From the NCBI GenBank assembly GCA_030407085.1, contig CM059582.1:74342001-74406000 (forward strand): DNA of 64,000 nucleotides, given 5' to 3'. Position 1 is the stretch's first letter. Every line of letters begins with the position of its first letter. The position numbers and the translations under genes were made by a program. Shown piece after piece: positions 33,950 to 45,057 of this stretch. Below the pieces are notes generated by a model, which was not told where the DNA came from, ran no database searches, and worked only from the letters and a program-made list of their open reading frames with translations. Source of the stretch: Trichopria drosophilae. Lineage: Eukaryota; Arthropoda; Insecta; Hymenoptera; Diapriidae.

Positions 33950-35465
33950 CACGGAGAAAAATTACGTTGGAAATTTTCCCATTTGAGATGGTAATTTAGG
34001 GACAGACTTTTATTATTCGAAAATTTGCCATTTTTTATGGTAAAAACTAGATGCCTTCGACCCGGGTACCTCCAATTGGCTGAGTTTACATTGCAGTTCC
34101 TTGAAAAAAGAGTGACGCTTCTGAGAACATTCCCATTTTAACACTGCCAGAAAAGAAGAGAGAGAGGGGATCTCTAGCATAGTTAAGTGCATGTAGTTTC
34201 GATACATATATTATAACAATATAGTGTTCCTTGAAAGTCTAAAAATTGAAAATAAGCATTTTCAAAACCTCGACTCCGAGACTCCGACCGCAGATCAGTC
34301 GAAGCATTGATAAATAACCACCATATAGAATATAATATAATATAGGGCGGATATATCTGTCCCAAAATCTAATGAAATCTAAGTTAGGCCAAGACGCGCA
34401 TTTTAAAAAAAATTTATCCCAATACGCCTATCCGGACGCGAGTTATCGCGTGTACAAATTTGTACATACATAATACACTAGATTAGAGCCTTCTAATTCG
34501 AATACGGTTAGAGTTACGAAAAAAATGCATTAAACATTTTTTCTGCAAAATTTTATTACCTTTCTTTTTTATTTGAAACATTTTTTTGTCCGATGAATAC
34601 TGTCAATGATATTGACAAACAATTTCAAAAATCAGTTATTATTGTTTGTTTTTACAAATTTTTCTTCATGAGAAGGTGGGCGTATATGTCCCAAAATCTA
34701 ATCAGATCTAAGTTAGGCCAAGACGCGCATTTAAAAAATAAATTTATCCCGATACGCCTATCCGGACGCGACTTATCATGTGTACAAATTTATACATACG
34801 TAATACACTTGGTTTAGAGTCTTCTAACTCGAATACGGTTAGAGTTACGAGAAAAATGCATTAGACCTTTTTTGTGCAGAATTTCATTGGCTTTCTTTTT
34901 TATTCAAAACTTTTTTTTTGTCCGACGAATACTGTCAAAGATATTGGCAAAAAATTGTAATTTAACTTTTTTTGTTTTTATTAATTTTTCGTATGAGCGG
35001 GAGGGTGTATCGGTCCCAAAATTTAATCAGATCTAAGTTAGGTCAAGTCGAGCATATAAAAAAAAATTATACCAATACGCGTATCCGGACGCGAGTTATC
35101 GCGTGTACAAATTTTTGCACACACACACGGACGGACGGACGTACACGATAACGGACACAAATTTTTTTATTCTTGTTTTTGGTTCTTTAGGGTCTGAAAC
35201 GTCGACATTTGATGAAAAACTATAGGGTAATTTTTTTCCGGGAACTAACCAAATTCAATACTTCGTCAGACCTATGGTCTGGGTCGAAGTAATTAGTACA
35301 TCTTTTGGAATGTTTATAATGTTGATGGTAAAAATTCATATAAAAATTATAAAAATTCAAAAATTACATACTAATTTTTACCATAAAAGAGGGCAAATTT
35401 TTGCATAATGAAAGTCTAAATTACCATCTCAGATAGTAAAATTTCCAACATAATTTTTCTCCGTG
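33950..35465. mobile_element. TA-flanked MITE with internal tandem units
   Basis: The ends CACGGAGAAAAATTACGTTGG and its near-complement at 35,465 are flanked by TA on each side (33,948-33,949 and 35,466-35,467), as in Tc1/mariner-type elements. Inverted ends run about 100 bases. Inside, a roughly 320-bp unit starting at GGGCGTATATGTCCCAAAATC-like words repeats about 2.5 times (34,340, 34,677, 34,995). Each contains CCAATACGCCTATCCGGACGCGAGTTATC. No transposase frame. Confidence 0.75.
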
Positions 35466-35499
35466 TAGTTTTGCAATTAAGTAGTCAATTTTTAATATT

Positions 35500-35860
35500 C
35501 CAGAGTAGTAAAATAGATATAATAATAGTACATTATGTGCCAAGGGCGCAATTATCGATCTTCGACGATTGTGAAGTTTGTCGCCCGAGCCAAGTGAGGG
35601 TGACGATCGCACTCGTCGGAGATCGATATTTCGACCGAGACCAATAAATAATTTATTTTTTGATCCGAAGGTCATAGGACTCGATAATTCGCGGCCGAAG
35701 GTTTCGCCTTAGGTCGAGAAATCGAGTTTTATGGCCGGAGGATCAAAAAATTGATTTAATGAAAATAACTTCTTTCATATTAAAGACTATCATTATATGG
35801 TGAGTTTTACAATATTCTGAAATGTAGAAGTAACATTCTCCCAGTATATTTTATATTGTT
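35500..35860. repeat. Dispersed repeat, CGACGATTGTG type
   Basis: Shares GATCTTCGACGATTGTG and GAGATCGATATTTCG words with 12,240-12,300. A GAGCCAAGTGAGGGTGACGATCG segment is particular to this copy. No gene. Confidence 0.45.
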
Positions 35861-35865
35861 AATTA

Positions 35866-37740
35866 GTAGTAGTAGTAATATAGTTTATTTAACCATATAT
35901 GAATACATAAATTCTTAAGTGTGGAGTACACAATTTACCATAAGTACATAGAAGTATAAATAACAAAAAAAAAAAAAAAAATAAGGTACGTTGCACACAC
36001 GCAACCGGCACACTATAGTGTAACATTACACCAAATACACACAAACTTACGCACACACACTCTTCAGTAGTGCCATACAGTAATTTACATAAAATAGAAA
36101 AAAATAAAAAACAGTTCAGAAATAATTGAATGTTTGAAATATTTCAGACCCGTTACATATTAAAAATCAAGCTGACTCAAAATTTTAAGACAAATTGTCT
36201 TCTGGTGAAGCACGAACTCGCAAAGCCAAAAAGAATCTTGAGCACGCGAGGGTCAGCAGAATTAATCAGAAAGGCCACTATATTATCATCAGTACAATTT
36301 GACAATAGAGTGTTACGGCGGAGTAAGGATCTTGAAGGGTTCGAAAGAGGACAGTCACATAGAATATGTATTAAAGTCTCTCTACAGCCCATGTTACAAA
36401 CCGAGCACGGTTCATTTGGATTGTAGGCATAAAAATTATTTCCAATACAGAATGAACGCGAAAATATAGTGGCCGTTCTTAATTGAACTTTAAGGCGCAA
36501 ATGGGAAAGCTGGCACCGCTCTGGGGCAAGAGAGGCAAGGCCATCCGAGAATTGCCTGTATATTGGGATCTGGATCGAGTCTGACTCAAAATAGCGATGA
36601 AGATCACGGTTGCGCTGGAGAGTGGCAAAAGCTTCGCAAGCCGATGCTATGTTTGACTCCCAATTTTCATCCGTAAACTCGGCCCATAAATTGTCGTAAG
36701 TAGGTGAGTCCAAAACTAACTTAAACTGGGTGATCCAGTTGAGAGCCAACTCGTCTGAGTCACCAGAACTGAGCTCGTATAACCTCATTAAACCGAGCCG
36801 TGCCAAGCTATTCGGAGCTTGTTGCAAATATTTAAGGATTAGGGTTAGCGCTCTACGTATAATTTCTACTGATATGTGGTAGAGACCTAATTCGAGGCGC
36901 AAAAGGTAAGCCGGCGTAGATTTAGGAAGCTTAAGCAATTTTTTTTAAAATCAACCTGTATTGAGTCCAGACAATGAAGATGACCAAGGGCCCAACAGGG
37001 GGCAGCATAATACCCAAAAGGGTAGCTAAAATAGAAGCACCATATAATTTTAAGACAGCACTGCTTGAGTCACAACGAGCTGAAGACATTATGGACAAAA
37101 CAGACGCCGCAACTTGGCGGGTCTTGGAAAAGCGTTTTCAGTTCCCTTCAACCCACTCGCCGATGAGGAGACGATTGTTCCCAGATAGAGATACTTGGCC
37201 ACAACTTCCACCTGCTGGTTACCAGAAAAAAAGTTTTTAGAAGAGGCGTCGAGAGGGCCGCCCCTTCTAAACACAATAATGTTCGTTTTTGAGATGTTCA
37301 CTTTGAGGCCATTTACATTACAATAAGACACAAGCGTCGTCAACTTGGCTCTTAAATCAGCAGGAGAATAAGCGAAAATCGTCAGGTCATCAGCGACGAG
37401 GAGCATCATAAGGTCACAAGTTAGTGTATAGTCGATGCCTCTCAAGCCTTTCTCGCGGAAATATGACACAATGTCAGATAAATATAGAATAAAGAGCAGA
37501 GGGCTCGAAATTTCTCCCTGAAGGACACCTTCAGTCACCTTGATAAGATCTGTAGATCCAGCTGCACAAACGACAGAAGACTTGGCTGAATCATAAAAGG
37601 CTTTAAGCAACCTAACCATTTTGGCACTAACCCCAATACTGTACAATTTGTGCCAGAGTTTGTTGTGGGGGATAGAATCGAACGCTCTGCGGAAGTCCAC
37701 GAATAAGACGTAGCACTTTGAGGCTTTTTTCATTGTTAAT
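35866..37740 (-). mobile_element. 5'-truncated LINE with target-site duplication
   Basis: TATTGTTAATTA occurs exactly on both sides (35,854-35,865 and 37,741-37,752), a clean 12-base duplication. The minus-strand body starts inside the reverse transcriptase and ends near 35,866 in a short TAC-type repeat tail. 5' truncation plus a long duplication is typical of target-primed insertion. It lies within the Transib-like element and is therefore younger than it. Confidence 0.85.
36177..37733 (-). pseudogene. LINE reverse transcriptase, truncated
   Basis: The first 214 codons (37,733-37,089) hold reverse-transcriptase core blocks: FVDFRRAFDSIPHNKLW, then GVLQGEISSPLLFILYLSDI, then LLVADDLTIFAYS with the catalytic ADD pair, and GLKVNISKTNIIVF. 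After a frame break near 37,090 a second frame (36,938-36,177, 253 codons) carries the C-terminal part, with CSVCNMGCRETLIHILCDCP, a Cys/His finger that follows RT in several LINE clades. The upstream endonuclease is missing because of 5' truncation. At least one frameshift separates the halves. The clade is uncertain (I, CR1 or related). Confidence 0.8.
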
Positions 37741-38129
37741 TATTGTTAATTATACTATTATTATGTGGGTGATTCCCAAAAACCTGTAATACTTTTAATA
37801 CAAAAAGCGCAGCTTTGTGACTTAAAATCACCCGAAAAAGATATGAAATGTTCACAGAATCCGTCACTTCCAATGTTAAGTAGGAAAATGCAAACAATTT
37901 TATGAAATATTTTACAAAAAACGAAAATGTTTCATTAATATAATAGTGCATATTCAACAAAGCAGAATTTTAAAAAAATCCCCCCTTTGTCCATAATTTT
38001 TACTACTGCAGATATGAAAATGTGGGATTCAAATCGTGCTGTTTATAAAAGAAAACGAGTAAAATCATCATTTCTAACATTATATTTTGTTTCATTCCTA
38101 AAAGTAGTACTCTATTGAAAAAGTCCAGG

Positions 38130-38640
38130 TGGGTTTCACCATGTGGTTTCTCCACCTGGTTATGACATCTTTTCTAGCTCAAAAAATTATTCTGTGGGGG
38201 GGGGGGGGATATCGCTATCTAGCTAACGATAATTTTTATTCTCAAAAAAACAGTTATGATAAGCATTTTTTAAAAGTAAAAAATGCATTCCAGTCCCTTG
38301 AATTCTTAATAAAAATACAACTTATTATATATCAAATTGTAGATATTTTCGAGCCCTATAACTTCATCTAATGTTGCGATTCGTAAGCATTCGTACAAAA
38401 CTATTTAAAGGCGAAATACTTAAAAGCAAAAATATAAAAATTAATCAAAAAAGTTAATAACTTCTTAAAAATACAACGGTTTTTCAAGAAATTTAATACC
38501 AACGTTCCCAACAACTAACTTCAACTTTGTGCAAAACTTTGTTAAGAAATATTAAAAATAGCGATCGACAGAGCATTAACAAGGACTATAAAAAAATGGT
38601 CACACATATCACATATATAAAAAATAATGTTTTCTAGACG
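38130..38640. repeat. Copy of the repeat family that also forms the 62.7-63.5 kb array
   Basis: Words such as CAAATTGTAGAT, TTAAAAGTAAAAAATGCATTCCAG, ATTAAAAATAGCGATCG and GGACTATAAAAAAATGGT reappear in the same order at 62,860-63,510. This is a single unit plus the downstream tail, inside the Transib-like element. The 80-codon frame across it is not credible as a gene. Confidence 0.7.
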
Positions 38641-38851
38641 TTCTGAGACATTCTGAATCAATTATTTACATACCGTCACAAATGTACTGAAATGCTAAAT
38701 GTGACAAGAATGTTCCATATATTACGGTAATCTTCTTTTTATGTATGTCAATTTTCTTACTGACATACTTTCTTAAATTGGAGGTCTACCAACATTAATT
38801 TTTCTTCTATTTTGTGAAGATTTACTTCGTTCATGTCTTACTTATTTCAGC

Positions 38852-39721
38852 ATGAATGATAATATTATGCGCCGAGGGCCAGGTCGCCCAAGGAAACGTA
38901 GTAAAATTAGTATTAATTCTGGACGTCCAAAGGTTGCTATTGATCAAGCATCGGAAAAAACAAAACGTAGACGAGCAAAGGAACTGTTAGAAAATAGAAC
39001 TATTGATGCTGACATAATTCGTTTTGCGGCGAAACTGATTAAAAAATCAGAAGACCCAGTTGAAGAAGATATTAGCAGTTCGGAAGAAAACGAGTATGTC
39101 CATTCAGTCGAATGTGCTCTGGCATTTTACTTAAAAAATAATTATGCTAAACAATCTTGGATAAATTTAGTAAAAGACACCAAAGAACGTAAAGGTAACA
39201 TATATCCATCTTACGCAAGCATCCATAAAGCCATGAATGACTGTTATCCAGAAGAATATTTATTTTCGGAAGTAGAAGTAAAAATTTCTTTGCAAAATAT
39301 GTTGCGGAAAACTGCTCAGCGCTTGTGTGAAGAGCAATCTGTTGCTTCAGATTGGAATGGCAATTATTTAACAAATTTGCAATTGACAGTGACACGTGGT
39401 TTCGACAGTTCGTCTGGACATACCAACCCGCAACAAAAGTATGACAACTGCGAAAATGAAAACCCAAGTCCACATCAGTCATTATTTGTTACAAGCATGG
39501 TTATCATTGAACTTAAGAGCACTGTCTATAATAAACGCTGGATTAATCCAACACCTCAAAGTGTACGATTTTGTCGACCATTGAGAATTGCACTGGAAAA
39601 GGAAGACAATGCATGTTCTCTCAGAGAATATGAACGTTTGAGAAACGAAATAAATAACTTGGTTCCAATTGAATTTGACGTAAACTGCAAAAAAGTGATC
39701 ATCAATCCTACGTTATATAAC
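38852..39721 (+). pseudogene. Transib/RAG1-like transposase, N-terminal half
   Basis: About 290 codons, starting at an ATG. Residues 9-40 are very basic with GPGRPRKRSK (an AT-hook-like core) and KTKRRRAKEL, typical of this insect family. TRGFDSSSGH at residues 181-190 holds a likely first catalytic aspartate (D185). It is followed by SLFVTSMVIIELKS and by QSVRFCRPLRI with the family's FCRP block. The frame is then cut by a 339-bp MITE at 39,722 that introduces the stop. The remainder with the glutamate motif is found at 41,450-41,972, so the second aspartate and the CxxC part are lost or scrambled. The protein would act in the nucleus on the CAC ends of its own element. Confidence 0.75.
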
Positions 39722-40060
39722 GGGAATCCCATGTTATAGCTTTCAGCCAATGAGAGACAAGTTTGTCTCGATCGGCCAATGACGTGTCAGTAGAAAATTG
39801 CTTATTCAAAAGTAAATAAATGTTTTCTTATATCAAAATGTACTAGTCGGTTATTTACAATTTTTGTATTTTATTCATTCTTGACCCTGACATTCTTGTT
39901 TGCGTCCCTGTGTCAATTTAGAAATGTCCAAGAAATACAAGTTAGAAAGAGGATTTTGTTTCCGTTTACTTTCGCGTAAGGCAATTTTCTACCAACACGC
40001 CATTGGCCAATCGTGACAAACTCGTCACTCATTGGCTGAAAGCTATAATATGGGATTCCC
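39722..40060. mobile_element. MITE inserted in the Transib-like gene
   Basis: 339 bp. The ends are GGGAATCCCATGTTATAGCT at the left and, inverted, GGGAATCCCATATTATAGCT at the right. The inverted homology continues through TTTCAGCCAATGAG and CATTGGCCAATCG-type words. TATAAC and TATGAC at the borders are an imperfect duplication. It ends the upstream transposase frame. Confidence 0.8.
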
Positions 40061-41025
40061 TATGACCGGTAACAAAAGACACAGGGTATACAATAGGTGT
40101 CGAAGCCGAGCAAAGCGAATATTTAGGCCTGGTTGCTATTTTGTTACTTAGTCCGACGATATACACTATAGTACTGTATATAATAAGATAGTCAAACTAA
40201 ATATCAAACTCATAAAATAGTAATAAAAAATGTCCAGTTCAGTTAAAAATAAATATTGTATGGTTAATATTATATAATATAATATAATATAATATAATAA
40301 CCATTTAATATTTGGTTATTATTCTTTCAAATTAACGGACATCTGGAGGGGGAGAGCAAGATGGAACATAGGCTACATTTAAAATTGAAAATATTTATAT
40401 TAAAGTTTTATTTGTGATAATTATTATATGCACTCGGACAATACTAAGCGCAAGAACAAGTTTTTGGCATAATGTAAATAAAATCACATAAATCTAGCAA
40501 TAAAATGAATTTGGAAATGTAAGAACAGATTTTGACATATAACTGTTTAATTTTATTTCACAAAATGATAATTCAAATTTAAATAAACTCTTTTATAATA
40601 TCTTTCAAGAAAAATTAATAAAGTAATATCTATTACGATTGCTGTTGCTTAAAATGTATTTCCCTATGTTCCATCCTCTCGCGTTCACCCAGCATGCTTG
40701 CATTATTACATATATATATATATTAAGGTGGTCCTTATTTTGGGTGAAATCGAATTTTCTTGCTCCCACCCCCCAAAACGTTCTGAAAACAATAAAAAAA
40801 AAAATCCTCCCCAAATCCCAGCTAAATCGGTTTATATGATCATGCTCCTCACGAGTCTCAAAATATATTTCCATATAAAAAATTTTGTTACAGTTTTTTT
40901 GCTGGCATTTTTAACGCAATCAATCTAAAAATCTAGAATTTGGTACATTGTTTCTTGAATGTATTTGAAAGGTATTGGCTGTGCGGAAAATATAATCGAA
41001 TTCTGATCGAGCTATTCAATGAAAT

Positions 41026-41028
<3 letters not shown>
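40061..41028. other. AT-rich interior, decayed transposase linker
   Basis: No recognisable coding remnant beyond possibly the first 90 bases, which would continue the transposase. Includes a TATAA run at about 40,267-40,300 and an AT run at about 40,710-40,725. Confidence 0.4.
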
Positions 41029-41069
<41 letters not shown>

Positions 41070-41246
41070 TGCGTGCGCGTGTGTGTGTGTGCGTGTGCGT
41101 GTGTGTGTGTGCGTGTGTGTGCGCGCGTGTGTGTACGTGTGTGTGCGTGCGTGCGTGCGTGCGTGCGTGCGCGTGTGTGTGTGTGCGCGCGCGCGCGCGT
41201 GTGTGTGCGTGTGCGTGTGCGTGTGCGTGCGTGTGTGTGCGTGCGT

Positions 41247-41290
<44 letters not shown>

Positions 41291-41313
41291 GTGTGTGTGT
41301 GCGTGTGGGTGTG

Positions 41314-41353
<40 letters not shown>
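41029..41353 (+). repeat. GT/GC alternating microsatellite
   Basis: About 325 bases of nearly uninterrupted purine-pyrimidine alternation: GT dinucleotides mixed with GC, including a GCGCGCGCGCGC run at about 41,185 and TGCG tetramers at both ends. Such DNA can adopt the Z form. Long frames through it (CVCV, RTHT) are artefacts. Confidence 0.98.
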
Positions 41354-41449
41354 AAGTATATTTAGATTTTTTAATATATCATACATGAATTTCAAGAAAG
41401 AAAAGTATATATTCAAAAAAATATGTATGAGGAGATGGGTTTTAGAATC

Positions 41450-41972
41450 GACCAAGTGCTTCAGGGTACCTCCAACACGGGGAATGTTGCGAGAAAGTGT
41501 TTCGCCAATCCCAAAAAATTTGCGGCAGTTCTAGAAATTAATGCTGAGTTCGTGAAAAATCTTTCTATTATACTGTCAGCATTTAAATGTAAAAAAGAAC
41601 TGAACCTAGTGGAGCTTGAAAAGTTTTGTTGGCATACGTATGAGTTGCTTTATCAGCACTATCCTTGGGCACGAATGAGCCCCACAGTTCACAAACTGCT
41701 CAGACGTGGATGTGAAATCGCTAAAATGTTCCCGCTTCCTATAGCTTATTACGCCGAAGAGGCCAACGAATCGTGGCACAAATTTTATAGAAAAAAACAT
41801 GATAGAACATGCGAGACAAAACAGCAGAAAAAATCGCCTACTTGATGTTTTCAACCGGGCAGTCTGTTGTTCGGATCCGAAAATATCATTAATTTCAGTT
41901 AAAAAGCGGGTAAATTCTGGCAAGAAAGTACCACTTTCATCAGAAGTTCAACAGTTCATTAAGGACAGGTAA
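41450..41972 (+). pseudogene. Transib/RAG1-like transposase, C-terminal half
   Basis: The segment starts with [19 protein letters not shown], a block typical of insect Transib-like proteins (GNTARRFF type). It is followed by the LYQHYPWARMSPTVHKLL block and YYAEEANESWHKFYRK, which matches the conserved RAG1/Transib glutamate region (SE-x-x-x-E/NES). A frameshift near 41,808 moves the remaining tail (RLLDVFNRAVCCSDPKISL) to another frame, ending at about 41,972. The start codon at 41,423 is incidental: the real protein would join the half at 38,852. The pair-forming histidine after the glutamate (SWH) is present. Confidence 0.75.
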
Positions 41973-42829
41973 AAATGTTTAATTCTACAATAGCTGTTTT
42001 CGATACTTGTGCGAAAAAGTATTTTCTACGAATGTGATGGTTTGCCACGCGAATCAAAGGCAACTGGATACATTAGCGAAAAAAGTTTCGCACATATTTC
42101 AAACAATATCTTTTGATACAGTGTGCCTAATGTCCAGACAGAAATTGACAGACACTCACAAAGTGGCACTTTATGCACACTGTATTAAAAAAAAAAACAT
42201 TTGTGCAATCTTCCTACTTACTATCATTTTATGTGCATTATTTTGTAGTGAATCAATTGCAGACGACGACTTACAAGTTAGTGAAAGCGATGATGATGAT
42301 CAGTAAATAGTAAAAATTGAAACTGTACATTAATCAGATCGATTAATATGATTACAATTGCAAATTGTTATACTGATTCCGCCCGGTGGCTTTAGCGTAG
42401 ATCTGTTACTTATACTTAATAATACTGTACAGCTAATAAGTTTCGAAATTATATTTAAATATATTATAAAAATTTCTTGTACCATATTGTGTCTACAATT
42501 TTTAATTGACAAATGTGAGTTTCATTTTTTTAACACCAATGCCAAAAACCGCTATACTTATATAGATCGACGACAGTGAATTCTTCCAGTTTCTCTCCGC
42601 TTTCATCACTAGGTAAGATTCGACATCGCGCTTGCGCTTTGATTACCGCAAACGCCTTCCCACAGTCAAAGATTTATTGTTTGGTTGATGCGTCAATGAC
42701 ATGTGGACTCGTTCAGCGAGTATCAATAAAAACTTTTCAATTTTTAACTCAACAAAACCATATAAAACTTTATTTCAAATAAAAAAATGCGTGAATAATA
42801 TATATTGTATCTATGGTTATTTTTCAGCT
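41973..42829. other. 3' flank of the Transib-like gene
   Basis: A short frame at 42,007-42,306 ends in an acidic SIADDDLQVSESDDDDQ tail and could be a further C-terminal remnant, but it is not recognisable. The remainder is AT-rich without features. Confidence 0.35.
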
Positions 42830-43791
42830 CATTTGCGGGTAAGTATGGTATTTTTTAATTGCATTCCTTTCTATTAAATCCCAAGTTGAGTTTCGTAACA
42901 AGTGCCCCCAAACCACTACATACCAAGTTTGGGAAGGTTCTACAATATTTATTAACAATATGTCAGCCGTATTGGATCTGATATTTTTAATTTTCAAAAT
43001 CTGAATTCACATTCATAATCAGTGATCTCAAAAACCCCTGGATATCAATTTCTATGAAAATTGTAAGAAATTTCAAATCAAATTCAAATCATTTTCATCT
43101 GCCATATTGGATCCGCCATTTTGAATTTTAGAATTATGAATTCAGATTCGTATTCAGCGATCCCAAAAATCCCTGGATACCAATTTGTATGAAAATTGAT
43201 AAGAAATTTCAAAACTTCATCCGCCATATTGGATCCGCCATTTTGAATTTTGGAAGCATGAATTCAGATTCGCAATCAGCGGACAAAAAATCCGTGGATA
43301 CCAACTTGTATGAAAATTCATAAGAAATTTCAAAACTTCATCCGCCATATTGGATCCGCCATTTTCAATTTCGGAATTCTGAGTGCAGATTCGTAATCAG
43401 CGATACCAAAAACCCTTAGATACCAAGTTATATGAAAACCCCCAAAAATTGAAATACACTCGCCATATTGAATCCGCCATTTTGAATTTTAGAAATTTGG
43501 TGTTCGATTCGTAGTCAGAAACTCCCAAAACATTTAATTATAATGTTTTTTGAAAATCTAGCTTTGCGAGACATAAAAGCAATATGCGTTAAGAAATGAG
43601 TTCTTTGGTGTAAATTCGAGAACTGACATTCTTGAAATTGTCCGTCTTAACAATTTTTTGAAATATCACCATTAATTTTCCTTTATTCCGCAATCTGTCA
43701 TGATAAACTTCACCAAGTTACGCTTAGATATCTCTCTTTTTCCAAAAGTTCTACGACTCTGTCTCTGAGAATTCACTGAATGCCTCTAGTG
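42830..43791. repeat. Right terminal inverted repeat with tandem GGCGGA units
   Basis: Inverted counterpart of 30,295-31,310. About four to five units of roughly 120 bases carry CATCCGCCATATTGGATCCG and CCATTTTGAATTTTGGAA. The outer 250 bases (from about 43,500) match the left end closely. Confidence 0.9.
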
Positions 43792-43799
43792 CGACGGTG

Positions 43800-44885
43800 C
43801 TACGCGGCTGCTTCTCTTGCGGGTTTCGGCGCCGCGCGGATCAAGATCGTCTGGTTCGGCGCGATCTCGACCACCAACGGGGATGGTGCACGTTGCGGGG
43901 TCGTTGGATCGGGAGTAGGGGCGGCTAACCGGCGTGCGACCTCCTGGCTCCGGCGAGCTCGTCCGGCATGCCACGGCCCTCTCCAGCGACGACGGATGGC
44001 CGTTTGCGACCAAGATGCAACGTGCATCGCGTTGTTCCCCTCGACCGGGCGGGCCTCCACCACGTTGGTGGGCCTCGCGGGGCGGGAACCGATACCCGAG
44101 CACTCGCTACCGCGCGGGGTAACGGCCGGGGTCCGGGCTACCGGTGGGGGGAAGTTGGCCGGTAGTCGGAGGGACATCAATGCCGGAGGGGCGGGTTGCA
44201 CGAACCGTAGTGACGACAGGGGGCGCGGTCGCGAGGGGTGCCATGGAATCATCGTCACGGGCGCGGGCGGAGCCCACGGGCGAGGATTCAGCACCACCGC
44301 GGGTCCCATCAGGAACCGTCCCCGCCGACCCTCCCGTTCCTCCTGCCAGACCCACTCGCAGAACTCCCCTACAGCCCGTGGATCAGGGGTGGAAGGGGGA
44401 AGTACCGGGGCGAATTTTCTATCCTCCCAGTGGGGTCCTTCGTCAAGGACGTCGGGCATTCGACACTCGGCACCGGCTACCGCAGTTGCGGCTATGAATT
44501 CCGGAATGAACGGCTGGGGTGGGGGAATCATTCCCGATGGGCCCGGTGGCCCAGGCGGCGTCTTCGGGTGCGGGCGGCGTAGACGCGGCGGCTCCAGCTG
44601 TACAGCCGTGCCCAACTGCAACGGCAGCAGGCCATTTAGGTACGGCGGGACCGGGTTCGACGCGGTCGGGACCGCATACCGTACGACCCTCACGGCAACC
44701 GGCGGTTGCGGGTCCGGCAGGACCGGGAGGGGAGGCAACTCGGTGCCAGTGAGGGGCGGAAGTGGGGGCGGGGTCGCTGCTGGCATTTGGAGAGATGGTG
44801 AGCAGGCCCGGTTTCCTCCTCGCCTCACGAGGGTTACCTCGAAAGGCAGTTTCGCCCAGCGGGTCTTCGCTCGCTTCCTTGACAT
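43800..44885 (-). CDS. Third ORF of the gypsy element, proline-rich, unknown
   Basis: A 361-codon frame lies downstream of integrase, in the place where some gypsy-type elements have env or accessory genes. The product is rich in proline (PPPLPPLTGTELPPLPVLP and similar runs), alanine and arginine. It has one less repetitive block, GEFCEWVWQEEREGRRGRF, near the middle. I see no signal peptide, membrane segment or furin-like site, so it does not look like an envelope protein. GC-rich DNA also keeps long frames open on the opposite strand, which lowers confidence that this is translated. Its stop is only about eight bases from the Transib-like insertion, so that insertion did not truncate it. 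Function unknown. Confidence 0.45.
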   Translation of the reverse strand: MSRKRAKTRWAKLPFEVTLVRRGGNRACSPSLQMPAATPPPLPPLTGTELPPLPVLPDPQPPVAVRVVRYAVPTASNPVPPYLNGLLPLQLGTAVQLEPPRLRRPHPKTPPGPPGPSGMIPPPQPFIPEFIAATAVAGAECRMPDVLDEGPHWEDRKFAPVLPPSTPDPRAVGEFCEWVWQEEREGRRGRFLMGPAVVLNPRPWAPPAPVTMIPWHPSRPRPLSSLRFVQPAPPALMSLRLPANFPPPVARTPAVTPRGSECSGIGSRPARPTNVVEARPVEGNNAMHVASWSQTAIRRRWRGPWHAGRARRSQEVARRLAAPTPDPTTPQRAPSPLVVEIAPNQTILIRAAPKPAREAAA

Positions 44886-45057
44886 CCTGGAGCTGCAACT
44901 CTGGAACAGAACAAGGATAAGGCTACATTGATAAGGGGATCACAAAGCATCGAAATGTCATCTGGTTCTTCCTACACGAATTGTAACTTAAGGCTATTTA
45001 AACCAGTATATTATTCTCGCGGGCACTTTGCAAAACATCGGGGTACCAGTGCAGCCT

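Larger units (their letters stand above)
30295..43791 (+). mobile_element. Transib/RAG1-like DNA transposon, 13.5 kb, decayed
   Basis: The ends are CACTATAGGCATTCAGTG at 30,295 and the complement, CACTAGAGGCATTCAGTG, at 43,791. The perfect five-base duplication CGACG lies at 30,290-30,294 and 43,792-43,796. Transib elements are known for CAC-starting ends and 5-bp duplications of the form CGNCG, so both features agree. Inverted ends of about 1 kb each contain five or six roughly 120-bp tandem units. Transposase pieces at 38,852-39,721 and 41,450-41,972 are on the plus strand. The body has been enlarged by a LINE, MITEs and a GT/GC microsatellite. It inserted just past the stop codon of the third gypsy ORF. 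Confidence 0.82.

Noticed and set aside
40940..41534. Several long frames through the GT/GC tract
   Set aside because: They translate only the dinucleotide repeat (CVCV, RTHT) and fuse to unrelated flanks.
43780..44931. Long plus-strand frame opposite the third gypsy ORF
   Set aside because: GC-rich DNA keeps several frames open. It starts inside the Transib-like end and has no recognisable motif, while all retroelement genes read the minus strand.
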